Shown one piece after another: positions 1 through 6,734 of a stretch of DNA of 64,000 nt. The notes beneath the pieces were generated by a model. That model was not told the origin of the DNA. It saw nothing but the letters and a program-made list of their open reading frames with translations, and did not search any database. The position numbers were made by a program, and so were the translations under genes. Every line of letters begins with the position of its first letter. The first letter of the stretch is position 1. The DNA is from Amycolatopsis saalfeldensis (lineage in GTDB: Bacteria > Actinomycetota > Actinomycetes > Mycobacteriales > Pseudonocardiaceae), in the NCBI RefSeq assembly GCF_900110575.1, contig NZ_FOEF01000011.1:186001-250000 (forward strand), read 5' to 3'.

Positions 1-1
1 C

Positions 2-220
2 GGCGACCACGACCTGATGGATTCGGTCTCCCACCACGGCGCGCCGGGCCTCGCGGAGGCCGAAACCGGGAACCGGCACCACCTCCGGTCCATCATGGAG
101 GCCTGCGGTTTCGCCGCGTACGAGAACGAGTGGTGGCATTACACGCTCGAGGACGAGCCGTACCCGGACACCTACTTCGACTTCCCCATCACCGTGGCCG
201 GGCGGGCAGCTGCACCGTGA
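2..220 (+). CDS. vanX: D-alanyl-D-alanine dipeptidase, VanX-type (5' end missing)
   Basis: The C-terminal 72 residues of an M15D peptidase; the gene begins outside the window. VanX hydrolyses D-Ala-D-Ala in the cytoplasm, removing the peptidoglycan precursor that glycopeptides bind. The fragment holds the SHHGAPG segment, the family motif EWWHY, which supplies the catalytic Glu and a zinc His, and the typical PYPDTYFDFP ending. It converges with the histidine kinase gene, whose stop lies 32 bp inside this gene. A VanS/VanR-like pair and a VanY-like carboxypeptidase follow, supporting a role in peptidoglycan precursor editing. Whether vanH and vanA lie upstream cannot be seen. A housekeeping DdpX-type dipeptidase is the alternative. 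Confidence 0.85.
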   Translation, partial: GDHDLMDSVSHHGAPGLAEAETGNRHHLRSIMEACGFAAYENEWWHYTLEDEPYPDTYFDFPITVAGRAAAP

Positions 221-1283
221 CGCGAAGGCCGCCGGCCGCCAGCGGGGCGAGGCCGAAGATCCCGTCGTGGGCGCGGGTGATGCTCCGGACGATGGCCAGG
301 CCGAGGCCGACTCCCGGGTGCTCACCGCGGACGCGGTCGGTGCCGCGCCGGAACGGCTCGGTGAGGGTCCAGACCTGCTGGGGGCTGAGCCGGTCGCCGG
401 TGTTCTCGACGGTCAGCAGGACGAACCCGGAGCGCGCCGCGGTTTCGATCCGCACGCTGCCGTGCTCGGGGAGATTGTGGACGATGGCGTTGTGCAGGAG
501 GTTCGTCGTCAGCTGGAGCAGCAGGGCGGGCGAGCCTTCGGTGAGGGCGAGATCGCCGGAAGTCTCGACGGTGACGCCGTGCTTCTCCGCGAACGGGAAG
601 AGCGTTTCGGCCGCTTCTTCCGCGACGAGCGACAGGTCGACGGGTTCGCGCGTGAAGGATCGCTGATCGGAGCGGCCGAGCAGGAGCAGCGCTTCGGTCA
701 GCTCGATCGCCCGGGCGTTGACGGCGTGCAGGCGGTCGACCAGCTCACCGGAGTCGTGGCCGGGATCGCTGCGGGCGACCTCGAGCATGGCCTGCGAGAT
801 CGCGAGCGGGGTGCGCAGCTCGTGCGAGGCGTTGGCCGCGAACCGCCGCTGCTCGACGACGTGCGCTTCGAGGCGTTCGAGCATGGCGTCGAAGGCGTCG
901 GCGAGTTCGCGGAACTCGTCCTGGCGGCCCGGCAGCCGGATCCGGTGGGACAGCGAGCCGTCCGCGGCCAGCCGGGCGGCGTCGGCGATGCGGGTCAGCG
1001 GCTTGAGCATGCGCCCGGCCAGGATCCAGCCGCCGACCAGGCCGAAGACCAGCAGGAACAGCAGGACGACGGCGGCCGCCTGTACGAAGACGGCCGGGCC
1101 GAAGTTGTGCGGGTCGAAGGCGCGCAGCAGGTTGCCGAAGTTGGGCACGAACACGCTGGCGGGAAAACCTCGCAGCAGGAACACCCACACGGCGGTCAGC
1201 AGCACGAACCCGGCGATCATCAGGAATCCGGCGTAGCTGAGGGTGAGTTTGAGGCGCACGCTCAAACCGGAACGCCTATCCAT
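189..1283 (-). CDS. vanS: VanS-like sensor histidine kinase
   Basis: A 364-residue membrane sensor kinase. Two membrane segments (about 12-34 and 63-86) flank a short outside loop of about 28 residues, followed by HAMP (about 87-140), HisKA with phospho-acceptor His154 in the motif NASHELRTPL, and an HATPase domain with an N box (NLLHNAIVHN) and a GVGLGLAIV G box. The N-terminal stretch GLSVRLKLTLSYAGFL and the short sensor loop resemble the actinomycete VanS family. The start is the ATG preceded by GGAGG inside the end of the response regulator gene, giving an 8-bp overlap and translational coupling. The neighbouring VanX- and VanY-type peptidases suggest it senses cell-wall damage or glycopeptide. 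That ligand is an inference; many actinomycetes carry VanS homologues with no resistance role. Confidence 0.88.
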   Translation of the reverse strand: MDRRSGLSVRLKLTLSYAGFLMIAGFVLLTAVWVFLLRGFPASVFVPNFGNLLRAFDPHNFGPAVFVQAAAVVLLFLLVFGLVGGWILAGRMLKPLTRIADAARLAADGSLSHRIRLPGRQDEFRELADAFDAMLERLEAHVVEQRRFAANASHELRTPLAISQAMLEVARSDPGHDSGELVDRLHAVNARAIELTEALLLLGRSDQRSFTREPVDLSLVAEEAAETLFPFAEKHGVTVETSGDLALTEGSPALLLQLTTNLLHNAIVHNLPEHGSVRIETAARSGFVLLTVENTGDRLSPQQVWTLTEPFRRGTDRVRGEHPGVGLGLAIVRSITRAHDGIFGLAPLAAGGLRVTVQLPARPR

Positions 1284-1953
1284 GGTCTCCGCCTCCGATG
1301 TCGATGCGGTAGCCGACGCCGGGCACCGTCGCGATGAGCCAGGGCTCGCCGAGCCGTTTGCGCAGCGCCGAAACCGTGATGCGCACGGCGTTGGTGAACG
1401 GGTCCGCGTTCTCGTCCCAAGCCCGTTCCAGCAGCTCTTCGGCGCTGACGACCCCGCCTTCGTCCGCGACGAGGACTTCGAGCACCGCGAACTGCTTGCG
1501 GGTGAGCGCGACGTAACGGCCGTCGCGGTAGACCTCGCGGCGGAACGGGTCCAGCCGCAGTCCGGCGATCTCCAGCACGGGCGGCCGGGTGTGGCCGCGC
1601 CTGCGGTCGAGCGCCCTGAGCCGCAGCACGAGTTCCCGGAGTTCGAACGGCTTGGTGAGGTAGTCGTCGGCGCCGAGTTCGAAGCCGGAGGCCTTGTCGT
1701 CGAGCCGGTCGGCGGCGGTGAGCATGATGATCGGCAGGCCGCTGCCGGACGCGACGATGCCGCGGGCGATCTCGTCGCCGGACGGCCCGGGGATGTCGCG
1801 GTCGAGGACGGCGATGTCGTAGGCGTTGACACTCAGCAGCTCCTGCGCGGCGTGCCCGTCGCCGGCCACGTCGGCGGCGATCGCCTCCAGCCGCAACCCG
1901 TCGCGGATGGCGTCTGCCAGGTAGGGCTCGTCCTCGACCACCAGCACACGCAT
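1276..1953 (-). CDS. vanR: VanR-like OmpR-family response regulator
   Basis: A 225-residue two-domain regulator. The receiver domain (1-115) has acidic residues E7/D8, phospho-acceptor Asp51 in VLDRDIPG, Thr in MLTAAD and Lys in TKPF. The C-terminal winged helix (about 130-220) has the usual TVSALRKRLG recognition region and the GVGYRID ending. It is the first gene of a two-gene operon with the kinase, overlapping it by 8 bp. The VanY-like gene is divergent, with 86 bp between the start codons. Two copies of GCATATC 11 bp apart lie there and are a good candidate for autoregulated binding. The partner kinase and flanking M15 peptidases suggest control of cell-wall precursor genes. Confidence 0.9.
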   Translation of the reverse strand: MRVLVVEDEPYLADAIRDGLRLEAIAADVAGDGHAAQELLSVNAYDIAVLDRDIPGPSGDEIARGIVASGSGLPIIMLTAADRLDDKASGFELGADDYLTKPFELRELVLRLRALDRRRGHTRPPVLEIAGLRLDPFRREVYRDGRYVALTRKQFAVLEVLVADEGGVVSAEELLERAWDENADPFTNAVRITVSALRKRLGEPWLIATVPGVGYRIDIGGGDHG

Positions 1954-1974
1954 GCTCCGATGCTACGAGCCCGC

Positions 1975-1992
1975 GCATATCGGCGGCATATC
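1975..1992. promoter_or_regulatory. direct repeat, candidate OmpR-family regulator site
   Basis: GCATATC occurs at 1975-1981 and again at 1986-1992, a spacing of 11 bp or one helical turn. OmpR-family regulators bind head-to-tail to such repeats. The site is central in the 86-bp region between the divergent VanR-like and VanY-like genes, so one dimer could serve both promoters. It is not proven to be a binding site. Confidence 0.5.
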
Positions 1993-2039
1993 CAAAACCG
2001 GCTACGCGCCGGCAACACCGCGCCGCCTTCACTGGCGGC

Positions 2040-2525
2040 ATGACCGACCTCCAACCAGCACGAACCCGGCCGCCGCGGTCCCACGGCGCCGTCCCCAAGC
2101 CCGTTTCGCCCTTCGACGACGAAGCCGCGGCCGTGGCCAACCTCGACCCCGCGCTGCTCGCTGCCCTCCGCCGCGCCGCCACCGCCGCCGCGGCCGACGG
2201 CGTCGAGATCCGCGTCAACGGCGGCTGGCGCTCCCCGGAATACCAGGACTGGTTGTTCACCGAGGCGATCTCGACCTACGGCTCCGAGGCCGAAGCCTCC
2301 CGCTGGGTGGCCACCCCGGACACCTCCGCCCACGTGGCCGGCCAGGCCGTCGACCTCGGTCCCCCGGCCGCCACCCCGTGGCTGTCCGAGCACGGCGCGG
2401 CGTACGGGCTGTGCCAGATCTACCGGAACGAACCGTGGCACTACGAGCTGCGACCGGAAGCGGTCGAACACGGCTGCCCGCCGATGTACGCGGACCCGAC
2501 CGAAGACCCGAGGATGCGGCGATGA
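2040..2525 (+). CDS. vanY: VanY-like D-alanyl-D-alanine carboxypeptidase (M15 family)
   Basis: A 161-residue zinc D,D-carboxypeptidase of the M15B type. It would remove the terminal D-Ala of pentapeptide precursors. Visible motifs are NGGWRSPEYQ, the metal motif SAHVAGQAVD (SxHxxGxAxD) at about 100-109, and EPWHYEL near 135 with catalytic Glu and zinc His. No convincing signal peptide or membrane anchor is present, so it may act in the cytoplasm or leave by another route; many VanY proteins are membrane anchored. The ATG has only a weak ribosome site. It is divergent from the VanRS-like operon across a region with an 11-bp-spaced direct repeat, and its stop lies 4 bp from the end of the convergent AraC gene. 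Confidence 0.85.
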   Translation: MTDLQPARTRPPRSHGAVPKPVSPFDDEAAAVANLDPALLAALRRAATAAAADGVEIRVNGGWRSPEYQDWLFTEAISTYGSEAEASRWVATPDTSAHVAGQAVDLGPPAATPWLSEHGAAYGLCQIYRNEPWHYELRPEAVEHGCPPMYADPTEDPRMRR

Positions 2526-2529
2526 GCCG

Positions 2530-3456
2530 TTACCGCGAACCGGCCGTGCGGCGGAACTCGCTGGGATTCACGCCCCGGACCCGTTTGAACGCCGCGCTGA
2601 ACCCGAACGCGTCGGAGTAGCCCACGGTGCGGGCGACATCCGCGACGGTGCCCGACCGGTCGGCCAGCAGGTCCGCCGCGAGCGTCATGCGCCAGCGGGT
2701 GAGGTAGGTCAGCGGCGGTTCGCCCATCAGGTCGGCGAACCGTTTGGCCAGTGTCGAACGCGAAACCCCGGTGCGGACGGCCAGCGCGGCGACCGTCCAC
2801 GGGGCGGACGGGTCGGCGTGCAGCAGGCGCAGCGCGTCGCCAACCACCGGGTCGCGCTGGGCGGCCCACCAGGCCGGGGGTTCGCCGCCGGGGCGGTCGA
2901 ACCATTCGCGCAGGGTGCAGACCAGCATCCAGTCCAGCAGCCGGTCGAGCACCACCTGCTGGCCCGGGGTGTCGGCGGCGGCCTCGGCGGCGAGGTGGTC
3001 CAGCACGGCGTCCGCGGTGCCCCCGTCGTCCGCGCGCAGCAGCACGGGCAGCGCGTCCAGCAGACGGCGGCTGATCTCGCCGCGCACCGGGTACGCGCCG
3101 ACGATCAACGTCGTCGCGCCACCGTCGACCGGATCGGCCCAGCCGAGCCGGTGCCGGGTGCCGCCCTGCTCGGGGGTCGCGCAGAACTCTCCACACGCGA
3201 CCGGTTCGGCCCCGGTGCCGATCTCGTCGACGAAGCTGAACGTCGACGGGCCGCGCACGATGATCGTCTCGCGGGCCCGAAGCGGCTCGGGCCGCCCGCG
3301 CTCCGGCACGATCCAGCCCGCGCCGGTGACGACGGTGCACAGGGTCAGCGGCGCGCCGTCCACGAAGTGCAGCGCCCACGGCGGCGACAGCGTCGAGCTG
3401 CCGAACAACGAGCCGTGCGCCCGCACCCCGCGGATCAGGTCACTGAACACGTCCAC
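2530..3456 (-). CDS. AraC-family transcriptional regulator
   Basis: About 308 residues from the GTG at 3456; a GTG two codons later is equally possible, and longer upstream starts would run through the divergent promoter region. The N-terminal half (about 5-180) is the cupin_6 effector domain typical of AraC regulators next to oxidoreductase genes. The C-terminal 100 residues hold two helix-turn-helix motifs (WTVAALAVRTGVSRSTLAKRF and VADVARTVGYSDAFGFSAAFKR) and end with the NPSEFRR signature. It is divergent from a PPOX-fold flavoprotein gene with an 82-bp gap containing an inverted repeat, so that gene is the probable target. The effector is unknown. Confidence 0.88.
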   Translation of the reverse strand: MDVFSDLIRGVRAHGSLFGSSTLSPPWALHFVDGAPLTLCTVVTGAGWIVPERGRPEPLRARETIIVRGPSTFSFVDEIGTGAEPVACGEFCATPEQGGTRHRLGWADPVDGGATTLIVGAYPVRGEISRRLLDALPVLLRADDGGTADAVLDHLAAEAAADTPGQQVVLDRLLDWMLVCTLREWFDRPGGEPPAWWAAQRDPVVGDALRLLHADPSAPWTVAALAVRTGVSRSTLAKRFADLMGEPPLTYLTRWRMTLAADLLADRSGTVADVARTVGYSDAFGFSAAFKRVRGVNPSEFRRTAGSR

Positions 3457-3480
3457 CCCGGCGAGGTTAGACGAATGGAC

Positions 3481-3501
3481 AGGCGATCCGGCTTTTCGCC
3501 T
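3481..3501. promoter_or_regulatory. inverted repeat between AraC regulator and PPOX gene
   Basis: AGGCGA at 3481-3486 and its complement TCGCCT at 3496-3501 are separated by 9 bp and flanked by a wider GGACA/TGTCC pair. The repeat lies in the 82-bp gap between the divergent AraC and PPOX genes. AraC proteins usually bind direct repeats, so assignment to this regulator is tentative. Confidence 0.3.
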
Positions 3502-3538
3502 ATGGGATTGTCCGAGCGGGCCGGGTTGAATCGGGGTC

Positions 3539-3961
3539 ATGAGCACCGACGCGCTGACCGCCGAAGACCTCGAGTTCCTGCGCCGCCCCCTGCACGGGTT
3601 CCTGACCGTGGCCGCCGGCCCACTGCCGCCGCAGCCCCGCCCGGTGTGGTTCGAGGCCACCGAAGCAGGCACGATCCAGCTGTTCACCGAGCCGGACGCG
3701 CTCAAGGTCCGACGCCTGGCCCGCGACCCGCGCGCCTCGATCGTCGTCTCCGCTCAGGTGGACGAACGCGAGCGCTGGGTTTCGGTCGCCGGCCGCACCA
3801 CGGTGGAACCCGGCGGCGCCCACGATCTGGCCGCCCGCCTCGCCGCCCGCTACTGGGACCTCGACGACCCGGCGCGCGCCGCCGACCTCGCCGAGATCCT
3901 GGCCGGCGAACAGGTCCGCCTGGTCATCCACCCGGAAACCGTGCGCCGCTTCGTGTATTGA
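3539..3961 (+). CDS. PPOX-class (pyridoxamine 5'-phosphate oxidase fold) flavin/F420-binding protein
   Basis: A 140-residue split-barrel protein. The core reads FLTVAAG, PVWFEATEAGTIQLFTEP, KVRRLARDPRASIVV and WVSVAGRTTVE, in the order of the F420- or FMN-dependent PPOX family (typical length 130-150). Such proteins reduce or bind small substrates using FMN, F420 or heme; substrate and cofactor cannot be told from the sequence. The start is the ATG at 3539, just after the short divergent region shared with the AraC regulator. No partner gene follows, only the transposase remnant. Confidence 0.8.
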   Translation: MSTDALTAEDLEFLRRPLHGFLTVAAGPLPPQPRPVWFEATEAGTIQLFTEPDALKVRRLARDPRASIVVSAQVDERERWVSVAGRTTVEPGGAHDLAARLAARYWDLDDPARAADLAEILAGEQVRLVIHPETVRRFVY

Positions 3962-4049
3962 CCTCACTGGTGGACGCCAGGGGCGGGCAGGCGTAAGCGT
4001 TTGTCTGCACTCCGGATGACCTGGCTGAGAGTTGCGGGGCCCGGTGGCC

Positions 4050-4435
4050 CGGGACGTGCAGATCGGCCAGAGGGCTTTGCGCCACAGGCGGGTGTGCGAC
4101 CGCTGGATCAAGGAAGCGCCGCCGGCCCATCCCGACGGCCCCGTCTTCCCGTCCCTGCCCCGGGCAGGAATCGTGCGTGCGGCAATCCCGCCGGCCGAGA
4201 CCGGAGACTGCCGAGCCAGGTTCCCGGCCCCGCAGCACAACAATCTCCGCGCCGCACTCATCGACTGGGCACAAGACACCCCGCGCCCGCGACCGCGGTT
4301 GCCGACACCCCCACATCGCACGAAATCCTCGCCCCGGCCTGGACCAGAATCCTCTGGCGCTGCTGGCACGACCACCAGCCCTGCAACCCCGACCTCCACG
4401 GAGAGCTCACCAACCTCCTCCACGAAGCCACTTGA
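4050..4435 (+). pseudogene. IS110-family transposase remnant, frameshifted
   Basis: Only the C-terminal part of an IS116/IS110/IS902 (Transposase_20) protein survives. One frame (about 4120-4260) reads HPDGPVFPSLPRAGIVRAA, then ETGDCRARFP, then LRAALIDWAQDT, matching the family pattern around the SLPRAG motif. After a frameshift near 4260-4290 the reading continues two frames over as SHEILAPAWTRILWRCWHDH, the usual family C-terminus, and stops at 4435. The N-terminal DEDD catalytic domain is missing and no ends or target duplications can be assigned, so it is inactive. It fills the otherwise non-coding interval between the PPOX gene and the LacI regulator. Confidence 0.75.
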
Positions 4436-4448
4436 CGTAGGGCTGACC

Positions 4449-5462
4449 TCAGCCGGCTCGGACACCCACCGTGCTTTCCCTGACCTCCAAGGAAAACGGC
4501 GGCTGGACCTCGCGCGGGTCCCCCTCCGCGCCGGTGGTCAGCCTGCCGTGGACCAGCTCGATGGCCGCCTCCGCGATGGCCGCCTTGTCGGGCGCGATCG
4601 TGGTCAGCGAGGGCAGGCTGAACGCGCTTTCCTCGGTGTTGTCGAACCCGACGATCGCGATGTCCCCCGGCACGCTCAGCCCGCGTTCGGCGGCCGCGCG
4701 CAGGGCGCCGACGGCCAGCAGGTCGTTGAAGCAGAACACCGCGTCCGGCGGCTCCTTCAGCGCCAGCAGGTCTTTCATCGCCGCAGCGCCGACCGCGCGG
4801 TGGTACTTCGCCGCCGGGGCGAGCAAAGAGTCCACAACGGACAGTCCGGCGTCGGCCAGCGCCGCCCGGTAGCCCTCCAGCCGCAGCGAGGCGGTGCCTC
4901 TGGCCGGGTTGACGCCGATCGCGGCGATCCGGCGGCGGCCCAGCGAAAGCAGGTGCGAGACGGCGGTGCGCGCGGCCACCACGTTGTCGATCGCCACCCG
5001 GTCGAGCGGCACGTCCACCGCGTGCTCGCCGAGCATCACCATCGGGATCCCGTTGGCCAGGTCCGGGAAATCGCCCGCCTCCAGCGCTTCCGGGTGCACC
5101 AGCGCGCCGTCCACCAGGTGCGGGCCCAGTGAGTCCAAAGTGGCCCGTTCCCGCGCGCGGGTGCCCTGCGTCTGCTCGATCAGCACGCTCCAGCCGCGCC
5201 GCTGCGCCGCCGTGATCACCAGTCCGGCCAGCTCGCCGAAGTACGGGATGCTCAGCTCCGGCACCATCAGCGCGAGGAAGCCGGTGCGGCCGCGGCGCAG
5301 GTTGCGGGCACCGACGTTGGGCCGGTAGCCCGTGACCGCCAGCGCCTCCTCGACGCGGCGCCGGTTGTCGGGCTTCACGAACGCGTACCCGTTGACTACG
5401 TTGGACACGGTCTTCACCGACACTCCCGCGAGTGTGGCGACGTCCTTGAGCGTCACGGCCAA
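4449..5462 (-). CDS. LacI-family repressor of the adjacent sugar transport operon
   Basis: A 337-residue regulator. The N-terminal helix-turn-helix reads VTLKDVATLAGVSVKTVSNV with the hinge helix following near residue 50. The rest is a periplasmic-binding-protein-like effector domain (about 60-335) with MVPELSIPYFGELAGL, MVMLGEHAV and VGFDNTEESAFSLPSLTT. I prefer the TTG at 5462 because GGGGAG lies 6 nt upstream; a GTG two codons later is possible. It is divergent from the YtfQ-type transporter operon, and a 27-bp near-perfect palindrome sits between them. It probably represses that operon and itself, released by the transported sugar. Confidence 0.92.
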   Translation of the reverse strand: MAVTLKDVATLAGVSVKTVSNVVNGYAFVKPDNRRRVEEALAVTGYRPNVGARNLRRGRTGFLALMVPELSIPYFGELAGLVITAAQRRGWSVLIEQTQGTRARERATLDSLGPHLVDGALVHPEALEAGDFPDLANGIPMVMLGEHAVDVPLDRVAIDNVVAARTAVSHLLSLGRRRIAAIGVNPARGTASLRLEGYRAALADAGLSVVDSLLAPAAKYHRAVGAAAMKDLLALKEPPDAVFCFNDLLAVGALRAAAERGLSVPGDIAIVGFDNTEESAFSLPSLTTIAPDKAAIAEAAIELVHGRLTTGAEGDPREVQPPFSLEVRESTVGVRAG

Positions 5463-5535
5463 CGCCGACTCCCCTCTGCTCGGGAGCCGGGGACCATGAC
5501 CCCGGCGACCACGAAGCATAGCGACTATTTGCCTG

Positions 5536-5562
5536 TTTACAACGTTGTTCCAACGATGTAAA
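5536..5562. promoter_or_regulatory. LacI-type operator palindrome
   Basis: The arms TTTACAACGTTG (5536-5547) and CAACGATGTAAA (5551-5562) are inverted repeats with one mismatch, separated by TTC. The site lies in the 177-bp region between the LacI repressor and the divergent transporter operon, about 80 bp before the binding-protein start. Its AT-rich outer arms could overlap promoter elements. It is the strongest operator candidate for the neighbouring LacI protein. Confidence 0.75.
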
Positions 5563-5639
5563 AAAGGTACCAGGCTCCCGCGGTGACGACGATCACCCGG
5601 TGAGCGGGTCATCGTCGTAGCTGTCCCGAGGAGTCCACC

Positions 5640-6734
5640 GTGTCCGCCGTGTCTTTCTCCGTCCCCGCCCGCCGCACCCGGCTGGTCCTCGTGACCGGTG
5701 CCGCCGCGGCCCTCGTCCTCACCGGCTGCACCAGCCGCGAGGCAACCCCGTCCGCGCCCTCCAACGGTGCCGGCCCGGCCGCTTCGGCCGCGTCGACGGC
5801 CCCGACCGCCGACGGCTGCACGCTGGCCAAGACCGGGTACCCCAAGATCGATCCGAAGACCGCGATCGTCGGCTTCTCCCAGTCGGAGAAGGAGGCCAAC
5901 CCGTTCCGGATCGCCGAGACGCAGTCCATCCGCGACGAGGCGACCAAGCTCGGCATCCCGGCCGACCACCTGCTCACCACCAACGCGCAGAGCGACCTCA
6001 ACAAGCAGATCAGCGACATCAAGTCGCTGCTCGACCGCGGCGCGCAGCTGCTCATCGTGGCCCCGCTGAACTCCGACGGCCTGGCGCCGGCGCTCGACGC
6101 GGCGAAGGCCAAGAAGGTCCCCGTGGTCACCATCGACCGCCAGGTGACCTCGAAGCCGTGCACCGACTACCTGACGTTCATCGGCTCCAACTTCGTGGAG
6201 CAGGGCCACCGCGCCGCCGCCGCGCTGGTGAAGTCGACCGGCGGCTCCGGCAAGGTCGCGATCCTGCTCGGCTCGTCGGGCAACGACGTGACGACCGGCC
6301 GCACCAAGGGCTTCAAGGACGAGCTGGCCAAGACCCCCGGCCTGTCCGTGGTGGCCGAGCAGACCGGTGACTTCGACCGGTCGAAGGGCCAGGCGGTGAT
6401 GGAGCAGCTGATCCAGAGCCACCCCGACCTCACCGCCGTGTACGCGGAGAACGACGAGATGGGCATCGGCGCCGTCAACGCGCTGAAGACCGCGGGCAAG
6501 GCGCCGGGCAAGGACGTCAAGATCGTTTCGGTCGACGGCACGCGCAACGCCGTGCAGCTGATCGCCGACGGCAGCTACAACGCCGTGATCGAGTCGAACC
6601 CGCGGTTCGGCCCGCTCGCCTTCCAGACGCTGCAGCAGTTCGAGGGCGGGCAGCCGATCGCGCCGAGCATCGTGATCTCCGATGGCGCCTACGACGAGTC
6701 GAACGCGGCCCAGAAGGTCGGGAACGCGTTCTGA
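5640..6734 (+). CDS. ytfQ: sugar ABC transporter substrate-binding lipoprotein, YtfQ (galactofuranose) type
   Basis: A 364-residue lipoprotein. A hydrophobic leader ends in the lipobox LTGC (Cys about 30), followed by a low-complexity Ala/Ser/Pro linker and a type I periplasmic-binding domain (Peripla_BP_4, about 70-360). The stretches IVGFSQSEKEANPFRIAET, QTGDFDRSKGQAVMEQLIQ and APGKDVKIVSVDG follow E. coli YtfQ more closely than ribose-binding protein. The start is the GTG at 5640. It is the first gene of a five-gene run in the order ytfQ-ytfR-ytfT-yjfF plus a glycosidase. YtfQ binds galactofuranose, so that is the favoured ligand; another furanose or pentose is possible. Confidence 0.85.
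   Translation: MSAVSFSVPARRTRLVLVTGAAAALVLTGCTSREATPSAPSNGAGPAASAASTAPTADGCTLAKTGYPKIDPKTAIVGFSQSEKEANPFRIAETQSIRDEATKLGIPADHLLTTNAQSDLNKQISDIKSLLDRGAQLLIVAPLNSDGLAPALDAAKAKKVPVVTIDRQVTSKPCTDYLTFIGSNFVEQGHRAAAALVKSTGGSGKVAILLGSSGNDVTTGRTKGFKDELAKTPGLSVVAEQTGDFDRSKGQAVMEQLIQSHPDLTAVYAENDEMGIGAVNALKTAGKAPGKDVKIVSVDGTRNAVQLIADGSYNAVIESNPRFGPLAFQTLQQFEGGQPIAPSIVISDGAYDESNAAQKVGNAF

Noticed and set aside
1284..1832. The VanS reading frame continues upstream in phase through the response regulator, giving a 547-residue fusion.
   Set aside because: The added residues are Ser/Pro/Ala-rich shadow translation of the regulator gene, and a well-placed ribosome site marks the ATG at 1283.
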